From: JAXFPC01 sp034180005
Lineage (GTDB): Bacteria > Bacillota > Negativicutes > Acidaminococcales > Acidaminococcaceae
Assembly: GCA_034180005.1 (NCBI GenBank)
Contig: JAXFPC010000029.1
Coordinates: 1 to 64,000 of the forward strand
Reading direction: 5' to 3'
Length of the DNA stretch: 64,000 bases
In this document: one piece after another, positions 7,700 to 15,557 of the stretch
How positions within the stretch are numbered: position 1 is the first letter of the stretch
How the letters are laid out: each line of letters begins with the position of its first letter
The notes under the pieces: model-generated
Seen by the model: only the letters and a program-made list of their open reading frames with translations
Told to the model about the DNA's origin: nothing
The model's database searches: none
Position numbers and translations under genes: made by a program

Positions 7700-8005
7700 T
7701 CACAGCATATTCAGAATCTGCGCTTTGGATTTTGCTCCCGCCGATTGACTGATCACCTTACCGTCCTTCATCACTACCAAAGTCGGTATGCTCATGATTT
7801 GGAACGAGGCGGCAAGTTCCTGCTCTTCATCGACATTTATTTTCACGACCTTGATGTCCTGTCTTTCAGCGGCAATTTCATCAATAATCGGTCCGACCAT
7901 GCGACAAGGTCCGCACCAACTTGCCCAAAAATCGATTAAAACAGGTTTGTCGCTCTGTAAAACTTCCTGCTCAAAATTATTATTTGTGATATGTATAGCT
8001 GACAT
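7700..8005 (-). CDS. trxA: Thioredoxin with canonical CGPC active site
   Basis: A 101-residue cytoplasmic thioredoxin. It shows FWASWCGPCRMVGPIIDEIA near residue 27 and the cis-proline stretch IMSIPTLVVMKDG. It is slightly shorter than the usual 105-110 residues because the C-terminal helix is brief. GGAGGG precedes the ATG. It probably shares a transcript with the rhodanese 10 bp downstream. It is the second cytoplasmic thioredoxin within 2 kb of trxB and the one closest to housekeeping TrxA in motif. Confidence 0.92.
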   Translation of the reverse strand: MSAIHITNNNFEQEVLQSDKPVLIDFWASWCGPCRMVGPIIDEIAAERQDIKVVKINVDEEQELAASFQIMSIPTLVVMKDGKVISQSAGAKSKAQILNML

Positions 8006-8089
8006 AATATGCCCTCCTTTATTTCTTATGCTTTGATTCTAGCATAAAAATTCCAGTGCTTCCGTAACATTGTCACCGTTCTCCGCAAA

Positions 8090-8491
8090 TCACCAGGAAG
8101 CATATATGCCGGCATCGCGTCTGGACTGAGCCGTTTTGGAAATATGCGTGCCGAATTTAACTGTGAATCCTTTGCGTTCCAATATTTTCTTCATATCCAT
8201 GCGGAAAGGGCAGGGAGTTCTGTGACTGTTATCGGAAACGATACAGGAAGCAAGATGGACAACTATATCTTCCTTACGAATATTCTTTTTTGCCATCTTC
8301 TGCTTCAAATTCTCAAATTTTGCCGCCACCAGATTGCCGCAACAGCCTCCGCATGTCATCGACATATAACGCGTATCATCTTCGTAGACCTCAAACGCTC
8401 CTATCTTATCATAAAAATCCGTCATACACCAGATTCCGCTGCAGCGCTTGGTAACGTTATCACACTGAACAATCACAACAAGTTTGGACAT
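8090..8491 (-). CDS. CGGC-domain metal-binding-type protein
   Basis: A 133-residue cytoplasmic protein beginning MSKLVVIVQCDNVTKRCSG. GGAGGAG 6 bases upstream fixes this start over the longer open frame that begins at 8560. The family motif is MTCGGCCGNLVAAKF near residue 50, with further cysteines in QCDN, RCSGIWC, ASCIVSD and RTPCPFRMD, fitting a CGGC domain thought to bind a metal or Fe-S cluster. Its biochemical role is unknown. It stands alone on the minus strand after the thioredoxin block, so a stress or thiol-related job is only suggested by context. Confidence 0.85.
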   Translation of the reverse strand: MSKLVVIVQCDNVTKRCSGIWCMTDFYDKIGAFEVYEDDTRYMSMTCGGCCGNLVAAKFENLKQKMAKKNIRKEDIVVHLASCIVSDNSHRTPCPFRMDMKKILERKGFTVKFGTHISKTAQSRRDAGIYASW

Positions 8492-8577
8492 CTTCTCTCC
8501 TCCGTTCCGGCGCCCCACGGCCGCCGCTTTTATTATATCCCCGCGCCGTGTCGAGGTCAATTCTTCCGCAACATGAA

Positions 8578-8622
8578 AATAACAGCGCCGAACTGCTGAC
8601 GTCCGACGCTGTTATTTTTTAG
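8578..8622. terminator. Hairpin terminator between CGGC gene and DASS transporter
   Basis: AATAACAGCG (8578-8587) pairs with CGCTGTTATT (8607-8616), with T-runs on the plus side and TTATTTT on the minus side. It most likely ends the transporter transcript. Confidence 0.7.
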
Positions 8623-8711
8623 CCTTCAAAGTATGCATGTCCCCGGCATTATCGATGAAGGAGGAAAATATATTATATCCGCCTTGCGGAGCTTCTTCCT
8701 TTTTACCGTCC

Positions 8712-9989
8712 CTACACGGCGCTGGGGAAGAAAGGCCACACGACAGGTATAACGACTACGGATACTACAAGACACACAAAAACCAAACCTGTACCGCATT
8801 TAATATAATCCATGAACTTGTATCCTCCAGGTCCCAGCACCAAAGTATTAGGCGGCGTACCCACAGGACTGGCAAAGGCACAGCTGGAAGCTATAAGCAC
8901 TGCCATGAGAACCGCTTTGGGAGATGCGCCTATCTGAGTGGAAAGCGCTATGCCTACAGGGCAGAGCAAAGCTTTGGAAGCTGTATTAGACATGAATTGA
9001 GTCAACACCACGGCCAACATGAAGAGGACTGCCGTCACCAAATACGGAGACGGGCTGCCGCCGAGCATATTAACCGTAGCCTGCGCTATCAGTTTGCCCG
9101 CGCCGCTGGTATTCATAGCGGTAGCCACGGGAATCATCCCTGCGAACAGGAAAATAGTTATCCAATCGATGGAATTATAAGCCTGTTTTTCCGTGATGCA
9201 ACCGGTCAGCACACACAGCACCGCGCCCACCACGGCTGCCAACTCGAGCGAAACAACACCCGTAGCCATGGAACCTATAACGCCGAGCATAATAACGCCG
9301 CATATCATCTGTTTGCGCGTACTTACACTCTCGGCGACAATCTCCTGTTCAACATCCGTTTCCAGGTTGAGCGAATTGTCAGGCAGCAAATATTTGCCTA
9401 CAAAAATCATGTATATGATACCGGCCACCGTTATAGGTATGCCGATATAAGCGTACTCAAAAAATCCGAACTGTAAATTCTCCATACCGGCAGCTTTCAG
9501 AGCAACGTTTGCCAGGATATTGGGAGGCGTGCCGATCAGCGTTATCGTACCGCCGAGGCCTGCAGCAAAAGCCAACGGCATCAGCTCTCTGGATGAAGAT
9601 ATTTTCGCGTTACTGCAAATACCCATTACTACAGGTATCAAACATGCCGTAGTACCCGTATTCGACAAAAAGGCGCTCATAATTGCAGCAATAATCATAA
9701 TACCGAACATCAAACTGTTTTCGCCTTTGCCAAAAAGTCTTACAACGCAGCCGCCGATCCTCTGCGCCAACCCTGTATAAAACATAGCCGCTCCGACGAC
9801 AAACATACCGCCGAACAGGACTACAGTCGAGTCAGCCAAACCTAAAAAAATCTGCTCCTTAGGTACAAGACCTAAAACATTGCAGGCAATAGCCGCCAAA
9901 ACAGCAGTCATTGCAAGCGGAATTATCTCCGTTACAAACAAAAGCGCCACTATTGCCAAAAGGATTAAACACTTAATAGCAGGTTCCAT
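8712..9989 (-). CDS. SLC13/DASS-family sodium-coupled carboxylate transporter
   Basis: A 425-residue inner-membrane protein with about eleven hydrophobic segments. The two DASS signature Ser-Asn-Thr motifs appear as FLSNTGTTACLIPV (residue 109) and FMSNTASKALLCPV (near 350), each in a half of the inverted repeat. Companion motifs are GTPPNILANV and GTPPNTLVLGPGGY. These residues bind Na+ and the carboxylate in the VcINDY structure. Start MEPAIKC at 9989 is backed by GGAGGAATAAT, against a longer form from 10028. It is preceded 1 bp away by a small gene and is near a LysR regulator. Substrates may be succinate or another di- or tricarboxylate; sequence does not decide. Confidence 0.9.
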   Translation of the reverse strand: MEPAIKCLILLAIVALLFVTEIIPLAMTAVLAAIACNVLGLVPKEQIFLGLADSTVVLFGGMFVVGAAMFYTGLAQRIGGCVVRLFGKGENSLMFGIMIIAAIMSAFLSNTGTTACLIPVVMGICSNAKISSSRELMPLAFAAGLGGTITLIGTPPNILANVALKAAGMENLQFGFFEYAYIGIPITVAGIIYMIFVGKYLLPDNSLNLETDVEQEIVAESVSTRKQMICGVIMLGVIGSMATGVVSLELAAVVGAVLCVLTGCITEKQAYNSIDWITIFLFAGMIPVATAMNTSGAGKLIAQATVNMLGGSPSPYLVTAVLFMLAVVLTQFMSNTASKALLCPVGIALSTQIGASPKAVLMAVLIASSCAFASPVGTPPNTLVLGPGGYKFMDYIKCGTGLVFVCLVVSVVVIPVVWPFFPSAV

Positions 9990-9990
9990 A

Positions 9991-10200
9991 TTATTCCTCC
10001 TCTTTTTTCTTTGGAAAAAGATTGACATACTGATAAGTATTCATGAACAATCTTCCGTCTTCGCCTCTGTGCGGAAAAACTTTTCCTTCCTTTTTCTTGT
10101 TTTCTATAGCGCGATAGTAGAATTTAGTATCCACTTTTTTGAGAAATTCTTTGATTCTGAAATTTTCCCTCACTTCATCAATAATAAAATCTACTGTCAC
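9991..10200 (-). CDS. Small protein with FPHxGExG motif, coupled to the DASS transporter
   Basis: A 69-residue charged protein starting at GTG 10200 (MTVDFIIDEVRENFRI), chosen because AGAGGTGG lies about 6 bases upstream. It has no membrane segment. The centre reads KVFPHRGEDGRLFMNTYQ, close to KIFPHCGENGHSFSRFVQ in the small protein at 10490, so the two look like diverged paralogues. Its stop is 1 bp from the transporter start, implying an operon and possibly a transporter accessory or regulatory role. I do not recognise the family. The lysine/glutamate-rich C-terminus (KKKEEE) is low complexity. Confidence 0.6.
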   Translation of the reverse strand: MTVDFIIDEVRENFRIKEFLKKVDTKFYYRAIENKKKEGKVFPHRGEDGRLFMNTYQYVNLFPKKKEEE

Positions 10201-10334
10201 AAGCACCACCTCTTTCGCAAAATATTCTTTCGACCTCGTCCATGATTATATAATATATTCCAAAACATTAAAAATATATATTTGGAATTAAAGTTATGTT
10301 GATAAGTTATATCAATTTGCTCACAAATAGAATT

Positions 10335-10382
10335 ATAAAAAAGCTCATCCATTCAATGGTAATTTTTTGAAAGGATGAGCTA
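10335..10382 (-). terminator. Terminator of the small gene at 10490
   Basis: AGCTCATCC (10342-10350) pairs with GGATGAGCT (10373-10381). On the minus strand the stem is followed by TTTTTTAT. It makes the 10490-10681 gene a separate unit from the downstream transporter operon. Confidence 0.8.
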
Positions 10383-10489
10383 AGTTTATATTTTCACTCT
10401 GCATCTCTAGAAGAGAATATTTTTAATTGAAAACATACAGAAAAGATTTTCCCAAAGCTTCAGGCAATAGTCCGCACATTTCATAGCCG

Positions 10490-10681
10490 TCACACCCGTT
10501 TGAGAGCCTTCAGAGAATCTGCGGACAGCTTTATGCCCTGCACAAATCTTGAAAAGGAATGGCCGTTCTCTCCGCAGTGCGGAAAAATTTTAGCGGCTTC
10601 ACTGCGCTGACGACAAAGATGTGTGTACAAACTTTCCTGTTCCATAGCCGGTTGATTCTTCAAAACTGTTGTAGCTGACAT
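10490..10681 (-). CDS. Small protein with FPHxGExG motif, paralogue of the one at 9991
   Basis: A 63-residue protein starting MSATTVLKNQPAMEQESLYT. GGAGG lies 9 bases ahead of this ATG (10681); an in-frame ATG at 10690 abuts the GGAGG and is less likely. Residues about 32-50 read EAAKIFPHCGENGHSFSRFV, matching the motif of the 69-residue protein next door, here with a Cys-His pair after the proline. No membrane segment or signal is seen. It has its own terminator and faces the LysR gene. Function is unknown; a small regulator or metal-binding protein is possible. Confidence 0.6.
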   Translation of the reverse strand: MSATTVLKNQPAMEQESLYTHLCRQRSEAAKIFPHCGENGHSFSRFVQGIKLSADSLKALKRV

Positions 10682-10851
10682 ATAAATCATCCTCCTTAAC
10701 TTGTCAAATAAATTATTTCACTCACATCACGCATCTTATTTAAGCAACTACAGTATATAACATTTATTCTCGCAATAAAAATATCCGATTAGCATTAAAT
10801 ATATAACTTAAACGAATTAAATTCTTATTATTTTTATTTGTTATTAAAATA

Positions 10852-10880
10852 TTGAACCATTTTCTTTTATATGTTAAACT
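10852..10880 (+). promoter_or_regulatory. Predicted promoter of the LysR gene
   Basis: TTGAAC (10852-10857), 17-base spacer, TAAACT (10875-10880). About 90 bases of untranslated leader follow; I found no known riboswitch consensus in it. The 298-base stretch 10682-10979 otherwise holds only AT-rich sequence. Confidence 0.6.
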
Positions 10881-10979
10881 GTTCGTATACGTGTCACAGA
10901 TAACAACTTTCAGGGTAACCACCGCCAGCTTTGGATAAAGCGCAAAAACATAAAAGTCCTATGCTTTCAAGGAGGATAT

Positions 10980-11912
10980 ATGGAACTTGATAACTACAGA
11001 AATTTTTTAGCCATCGTCGAAGCCGGAAGTCTTACGGGAGCGGCAGAGTATGTACACATAGCCCAACCTGCTCTGAGCAAACAGCTGCGCGCCTTGGAAA
11101 ACTTCTTCGGAGCCAAGCTCATTATCACCACTCGCGGCAGTCGTCAGCTCCTTCTCACGGAAGCAGGACGCATCCTGTACCAAAAAGCTAAGTATATCTG
11201 TTCTTTGGAAGATCTGGCCAAGAGCGAAATCGAAAGCGTCATGGGCGGAGTTGTCGGAACGCTGCGCTTCAGTATCGCCAACTCGCGCTCCGCCCTTTTT
11301 ATAAGCTCGTCTTTAAAAAATTTCTGCACTCTTTATCCCGACATAACATGTGAACTGTACGAAGCCAGCGTCAACGAACAAACGCAGCAACTTCTTAACG
11401 GTATCACCGAGCTGGGTATTTTCAGCACACCTGTCTATCATCAGGACAACTTCGAAGTGCTTTTTAAACGCGAAGAAGAGGTAGCTGCTGTCATCCACAA
11501 AGATTCCGTCTGGCTCAACAACGGCAAAGACACTGTAACTTTGCAGGAGTTGGAGAATATTCCCGTCAGTATTTCCGAAGGCTGCTGCAGTTTCTTTAAA
11601 AAATCTTGCGAAGAGCGCTCGCTGCTGCCGAAAATCATCTGCATAAGCACAACGAGAGGTACCGCTCTTCAATGGGCGGCGGAGCAGGCCGCAGTATCCG
11701 TCATTCCCAGGGAGCCTCACGAAAATCTCGGCAATGAATTTATCGCTAAAAAAATTATCGATTTCGACGCTCCTGTTTATAAAACTGTCGTCAAAGTCAA
11801 AGACAGACCTCTATCCATAGCTGCCCAAAGTTTTTTAAGATTTTATGCCAAGACAAGAAACTCGCAGCAAGTCTGCGACTTGGAAGAAATTTTGAAGAAC
11901 GAAGCTTTTTAA
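10980..11912 (+). CDS. LysR-family transcriptional regulator
   Basis: A 310-residue regulator with an N-terminal winged helix (residues 1-60, MELDNYRNFLAIVEAGSLTG and HIAQPALSKQLRALE) and a C-terminal periplasmic-binding-like effector domain from about residue 90. AAGGAGGATAT precedes the ATG. It is divergent from the small gene at 10490 and 1 kb from the DASS operon, so carboxylate-responsive control of that operon is a reasonable inference. The effector domain ends normally near residue 300. It could instead regulate the FecE/TonB block on its other side, but a strong terminator separates them. Confidence 0.9.
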   Translation: MELDNYRNFLAIVEAGSLTGAAEYVHIAQPALSKQLRALENFFGAKLIITTRGSRQLLLTEAGRILYQKAKYICSLEDLAKSEIESVMGGVVGTLRFSIANSRSALFISSSLKNFCTLYPDITCELYEASVNEQTQQLLNGITELGIFSTPVYHQDNFEVLFKREEEVAAVIHKDSVWLNNGKDTVTLQELENIPVSISEGCCSFFKKSCEERSLLPKIICISTTRGTALQWAAEQAAVSVIPREPHENLGNEFIAKKIIDFDAPVYKTVVKVKDRPLSIAAQSFLRFYAKTRNSQQVCDLEEILKNEAF

Positions 11913-11917
11913 TGCAA

Positions 11918-11967
11918 AAATAAAACCGGACGCAAACCTTTTGTTTGCGTCCGGTTTTATTTTTTTA
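11918..11967. terminator. Strong bidirectional terminator, end of the 20-kb block
   Basis: A perfect 20-bp stem (11918-11937 with 11943-11962, core ACCGGACGCAAAC) and 5-base loop, flanked by A and T runs. It separates the convergent LysR and ABC ATPase genes and marks the downstream end of the uptake/reductase block. Confidence 0.92.
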
Positions 11968-11979
11968 AGAGCAGCCGTT

Positions 11980-12825
11980 CTACACCGACCGCTTTTTACA
12001 GCTGCAAATCTTTTTGAGCAGCGCGGCATTTTTCAGATCGCCGCCAACATCACTCTTTACTGTTATCTCCAAACCGCCTGTAGGATGATGGCAGACTTTT
12101 ATGGGCGTGTTATAAGCGCGACTTAAAAGTTCCTCCGTAAAAACTTCCGCAGGAAATGCGTCAGCCAAAACTTTGCCTTCGCCGAGAAGCAACACTCTGT
12201 TGCAGTACTTCGCCGCCAAGTCAAGTTCGTGAACCACCATTAGCACTGTTTTACCCATCGTTGCCAATTCCTTGACGAAGCGAAAAATCTCTTCGCGGTA
12301 AACCACATCCAAACCGGTCGTAGGCTCGTCTAAAAACAATACGGAAGTTTGCTGCGCTAAAATCTTCGCCAGCAGTATGCGCTGCTTCTGGCCTCCGGAG
12401 ACCTCCGTAACGGGAACATCCGCCAAATCCAGCGTTCCTGTATATTCCATACAGTTCTCCGCTATGCGTTCATCCTCCGTTCTTTCTTTCTCCCACCAAC
12501 GCAGATACGGATATCTTCCGGCCAGCACAATATCTTTACCGGTGTAGCCGAAACCGACCTCTACATGCTGCTGCAGATACGCTATCCTGCAAGCCAGTTC
12601 TTTCTCTGAAAAAGTTTCCAAAGGTTTGCCGCAGAAAAGAATCTCGCCCCGCCGATGCGGCAAAAGTCCGCGTACAGTCTTCAGCAAGGTACTTTTACCC
12701 GCCCCGTTGCTGCCTACAATGCCGACTACATCGCCGTTGTTTATGACAGTATTCACATCATTCAGAACGGTCTTTGTACCGTAACCGGCAGAAAGATTTT
12801 TTAATTCGATAATTGTTTCGGACAT
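11980..12825 (-). CDS. FecE/BtuD-type ABC transporter ATPase
   Basis: A 281-residue cytoplasmic ATPase of the iron-siderophore/haem/B12 importer class. Walker A is GSNGAGKST (near residue 34), the signature VSGGQKQR, Walker B LFLDEPTTGLD and the H-loop VVHELDLA. The start MSETIIELKN at 12825 has GGAGAAG upstream. A C-terminal extension of about 35 residues ends CSCKKRSV, with cysteines not needed for ATPase function. It is the last gene of the block; its presumed permease (27608) and binding lipoprotein (18635) lie 6-16 kb away in the same block, an unusually scattered arrangement for one transporter. Confidence 0.92.
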   Translation of the reverse strand: MSETIIELKNLSAGYGTKTVLNDVNTVINNGDVVGIVGSNGAGKSTLLKTVRGLLPHRRGEILFCGKPLETFSEKELACRIAYLQQHVEVGFGYTGKDIVLAGRYPYLRWWEKERTEDERIAENCMEYTGTLDLADVPVTEVSGGQKQRILLAKILAQQTSVLFLDEPTTGLDVVYREEIFRFVKELATMGKTVLMVVHELDLAAKYCNRVLLLGEGKVLADAFPAEVFTEELLSRAYNTPIKVCHHPTGGLEITVKSDVGGDLKNAALLKKICSCKKRSV

Positions 12826-12876
12826 ACATCTTCTCCGCTTCTGCCAGTAACTCCGCAAAACATTTACGAATCTTAC

Positions 12877-14844
12877 TTAAAATTTATAATTGTAAGACAT
12901 CATGAAATTAAACGGAGTGGAATAGTATTCCGAACCGGAGTGACTCAAATTATCTTCGCGATTCAGCAGGTTGTCCAAAGTCAAAGTCAGCGAATTTTGT
13001 TTGTCCGCACTGTATGTCGCTGTAAGACTTGTCAGGAAGTACGGCTTTATTCTGAAGGAATCACTGCTGCTGGGAGCGGCAACGCGTTTCGCCATGTAAG
13101 TTCCCTGTAAGCTGGCTCTCCATTTATCTTTGACGAAATCGACCCCGCCCGTCAGCTGCCATCTGCCGTACTTTCTGTCCCAGTACGGTTTCTTGGCATT
13201 TTCTCCGGATTCCTTAACTTTAGGATTGCCGTAATTAATGCCGTAATTGTAGGAGAAACCGTTGGCTCCGGAAATGTTACAGGTCAATTCAACTCCCGTA
13301 TTTTTAAAATCTTCGTTACGATACTGATACTCCGACTTCGCGCCGTTCCATTTAGCGGTGATGTTGTCCTTGATATCAATGTGATACAACGCGGCTTTCC
13401 AGCTGTGGGTGTCGTTTACTTTTTTCCAGCCCAACTCATAGTTTCTGCCGCTTTGAGGTTTAAGATCCGGATTGGCCACAGCGGTTTCACTTGCTCCGTA
13501 CATCTGACTGAAGGTTGGCATAATGAACGATTCTACAGCGCTCACATACCAAGACTGATCGTCGTCAATTTTATGAACGAACTGTCCGGACATACAGAAT
13601 TTATCGTAATTCTGTTTATTGTAGCCTGCAGTAGTCCACGTTTCTCTGGCGCCGACAATAAACTCGTTCTTATCGTCAAAGCTATGATCGTACTGACCGT
13701 AAACGGCGTAAATGTGGCGATCCGTTATCTTTCTGTCTTTCGGCTTGTGCCCGTTGCCGCCGAAATCATCATAGAATTCGTTCTGGTAGCTGGCTCCTGC
13801 CACGAAATTATTTTTTCCGAAGTCGAAGCGTTTTTGAATATCCGCTCCGTAGGAACGATTCTTTTCATCCGTGTCATACATTTTACCCGAAAACTTGCCG
13901 GCAGTCGTGTAGTTAGTATAACCGTCGGCCATCAGTTTGTTTTGGTTGTAAAAAATATTCGCTTTAACGGTTTCATCCTTATAAAGCAGTTGCACCAAAT
14001 TCTGTTTGGACACATACTCACGGTTCTGTTGAAGCGCTCCTCCCGCAGGAACTTCCTTGTAGGCGCCGTCAAACCATGTATCATATTTGACGTTGGTCTC
14101 GTAGTAATTGTATAAGAACTGTAAATTATCGTTAATATTATAGTTAAGGAACATGTTATTTTTGTGGGAGCTCTTCATATCGGTATGTTTATCTCCCTTA
14201 TCATGAGAGCGTGATATCGTATCGACAGCGCCCCATTTTTCCAGGCTGTAGCCTGCCGCTATCTTATCGTTCCCTACTACGATGCCGTACTTTTGCTGAC
14301 CGTAATTTCCTACTCCGGCATTTACGGAATTACGCAATTCTTTTTTGGTGATAATATTAACGACGCCGCCCATAGCCTCACTGCCGTAAAGCACTGAAGC
14401 GCCGCCTTTGATAATTTCCACTCTTTCTACGGATTCCAAAGGTATAGCGTCCAAATAATATTTGCCTCTTAAATTCATAGGAACACCGTTCAACATAACT
14501 AAAGTTCCGTTGCTTACTCCTCTGATGGCAATTTCATTGGACATGGTGCCCATAGCTCCGCCGCCCGGAGAGAAAGTTTTGTAAACCAGTCCCGGCACTC
14601 TTCCCAAAGCGACCTGCAAATTATTAGCTCCCGTTGCCTGTAAATCACGGTTTGTCAGAACGGCAGTGCTGGCAGGAACATGCACGTCCCTTTTTTCCGT
14701 TCTTGTGGCCGTGACAATCAGCTGATCCAGTGTAAATTCCTGCAGTTCCTCCGCGGCAAATACCGATGCGCCGTTTCCTAAAAGTAGCGCTGCTCCGGCA
14801 GCAATACTCAGCGAGAAAACTTTTTGGGAAATACTTCTTTTCAA
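12877..14844 (-). CDS. TonB-dependent outer-membrane receptor
   Basis: A 655-residue outer-membrane receptor. The signal peptide ends near residue 31 (SVFAAEE). The TonB-box region and plug begin EFTLDQLIVTATRTEKRD, with the plug motifs IAIRGVSNGTLVMLNGVP and GSEAMGGVVNIITKK. The remainder is a 22-strand-type barrel ending in phenylalanine (MMSYNYKF). Such receptors import siderophores, haem, B12 or other metal chelates with TonB energy. No TonB/ExbBD genes are in the window. It is related to the receptor at 19678 and lies 51 bp before the ABC ATPase. A BtuB-like length and plug fit a tetrapyrrole or metallophore ligand, but the ligand is not decided by sequence. Confidence 0.93.
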   Translation of the reverse strand: MKRSISQKVFSLSIAAGAALLLGNGASVFAAEELQEFTLDQLIVTATRTEKRDVHVPASTAVLTNRDLQATGANNLQVALGRVPGLVYKTFSPGGGAMGTMSNEIAIRGVSNGTLVMLNGVPMNLRGKYYLDAIPLESVERVEIIKGGASVLYGSEAMGGVVNIITKKELRNSVNAGVGNYGQQKYGIVVGNDKIAAGYSLEKWGAVDTISRSHDKGDKHTDMKSSHKNNMFLNYNINDNLQFLYNYYETNVKYDTWFDGAYKEVPAGGALQQNREYVSKQNLVQLLYKDETVKANIFYNQNKLMADGYTNYTTAGKFSGKMYDTDEKNRSYGADIQKRFDFGKNNFVAGASYQNEFYDDFGGNGHKPKDRKITDRHIYAVYGQYDHSFDDKNEFIVGARETWTTAGYNKQNYDKFCMSGQFVHKIDDDQSWYVSAVESFIMPTFSQMYGASETAVANPDLKPQSGRNYELGWKKVNDTHSWKAALYHIDIKDNITAKWNGAKSEYQYRNEDFKNTGVELTCNISGANGFSYNYGINYGNPKVKESGENAKKPYWDRKYGRWQLTGGVDFVKDKWRASLQGTYMAKRVAAPSSSDSFRIKPYFLTSLTATYSADKQNSLTLTLDNLLNREDNLSHSGSEYYSTPFNFMMSYNYKF

Positions 14845-15004
14845 AATAACTCACCTCTATTTTTTATTTAAACCGCGCCGAATGCAGTCACTCTTCATGA
14901 TCCCGCCTTCGTCAACAGTTTTAAGCATCTTGACGAACTCTCCTAACGTCCTGATTTTCTCGGAATGCGAAACTTTATCCGGACATACCTCTTCCTTTGA
15001 AACA

Positions 15005-15547
15005 TCAGCCTGCGGCTTCCGTGTTTCTGAATTTCTCACAAATTTCGTACAAAGCTTCCGCAAAACTTTTTTCCGGAACGGAAGCAAAAGTTTTGTTTTT
15101 CTTTGTATCTATGAGTCTGTTTTTATTTGTATAAACTTCCATCCTTTTGACCGTATAGAGTTTTTCCGCCATTTTATACTGCATATCGAGCAGGCAGTAC
15201 TGAACTTTTTCTTTTTTTTGCAGTTTATCGCCATACTGTTCCTGCAGTTTTTTCAGTACATCCTTACCTGTAAAGACAGTCTTGGCTTTTACGTTGACGA
15301 TGTTTTTATCGTCGGAACCGTTGCTTTGTTCATACGCCAGAGAGTTCATATCATACGCGTAGACTCCGATATCGTTCTCCACTATCAAAGACCATCCGGC
15401 AGCTTCCCGCTCCTCGGCCGAAGGCTTGGGCTGCACACTTATCTCCCATGCAAGCGGCTGCTTTTGTTCACCCGATTCCGCCGCAGCGGCATTGTTTACC
15501 AGGGGCAGCAGACCGCATAAAAATATTGCCAATAAAATCTTTTTCAT
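15005..15547 (-). CDS. Secreted protein of unknown function
   Basis: A 180-residue protein with a clear signal peptide (MKKILLAIFLCGLLPLVNNA, cleavage near AAAA-ES), so it is periplasmic or outer-membrane-associated. AAGGAG supports ATG 15547. The mature part contains GWSLIVENDIGVYAYDMNSL and a lysine-rich C-terminal half with YCLLDMQYKMAEKLYTVKRM. I do not recognise a domain; the layout resembles small surface or lipid-binding proteins whose strands report a sensed state, which is a guess. It follows chlD by 10 bp and precedes the TonB receptor by about 160 bp, so it probably assists uptake of the same ligand. Confidence 0.7.
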   Translation of the reverse strand: MKKILLAIFLCGLLPLVNNAAAAESGEQKQPLAWEISVQPKPSAEEREAAGWSLIVENDIGVYAYDMNSLAYEQSNGSDDKNIVNVKAKTVFTGKDVLKKLQEQYGDKLQKKEKVQYCLLDMQYKMAEKLYTVKRMEVYTNKNRLIDTKKNKTFASVPEKSFAEALYEICEKFRNTEAAG

Positions 15548-15557
15548 ACCGAACTCC

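Noticed and set aside
10881..10979. Possible riboswitch in the LysR leader
   Set aside because: An AGGGTAACC stretch recalled a cyclic-di-GMP aptamer, but the downstream conserved parts and pairings are missing.
14857..15087. Minus-strand frame of 76 residues overlapping the secreted-protein gene
   Set aside because: Overlaps 83 bp of a gene with a good signal peptide and ribosome-binding site, and has no family features or own Shine-Dalgarno.
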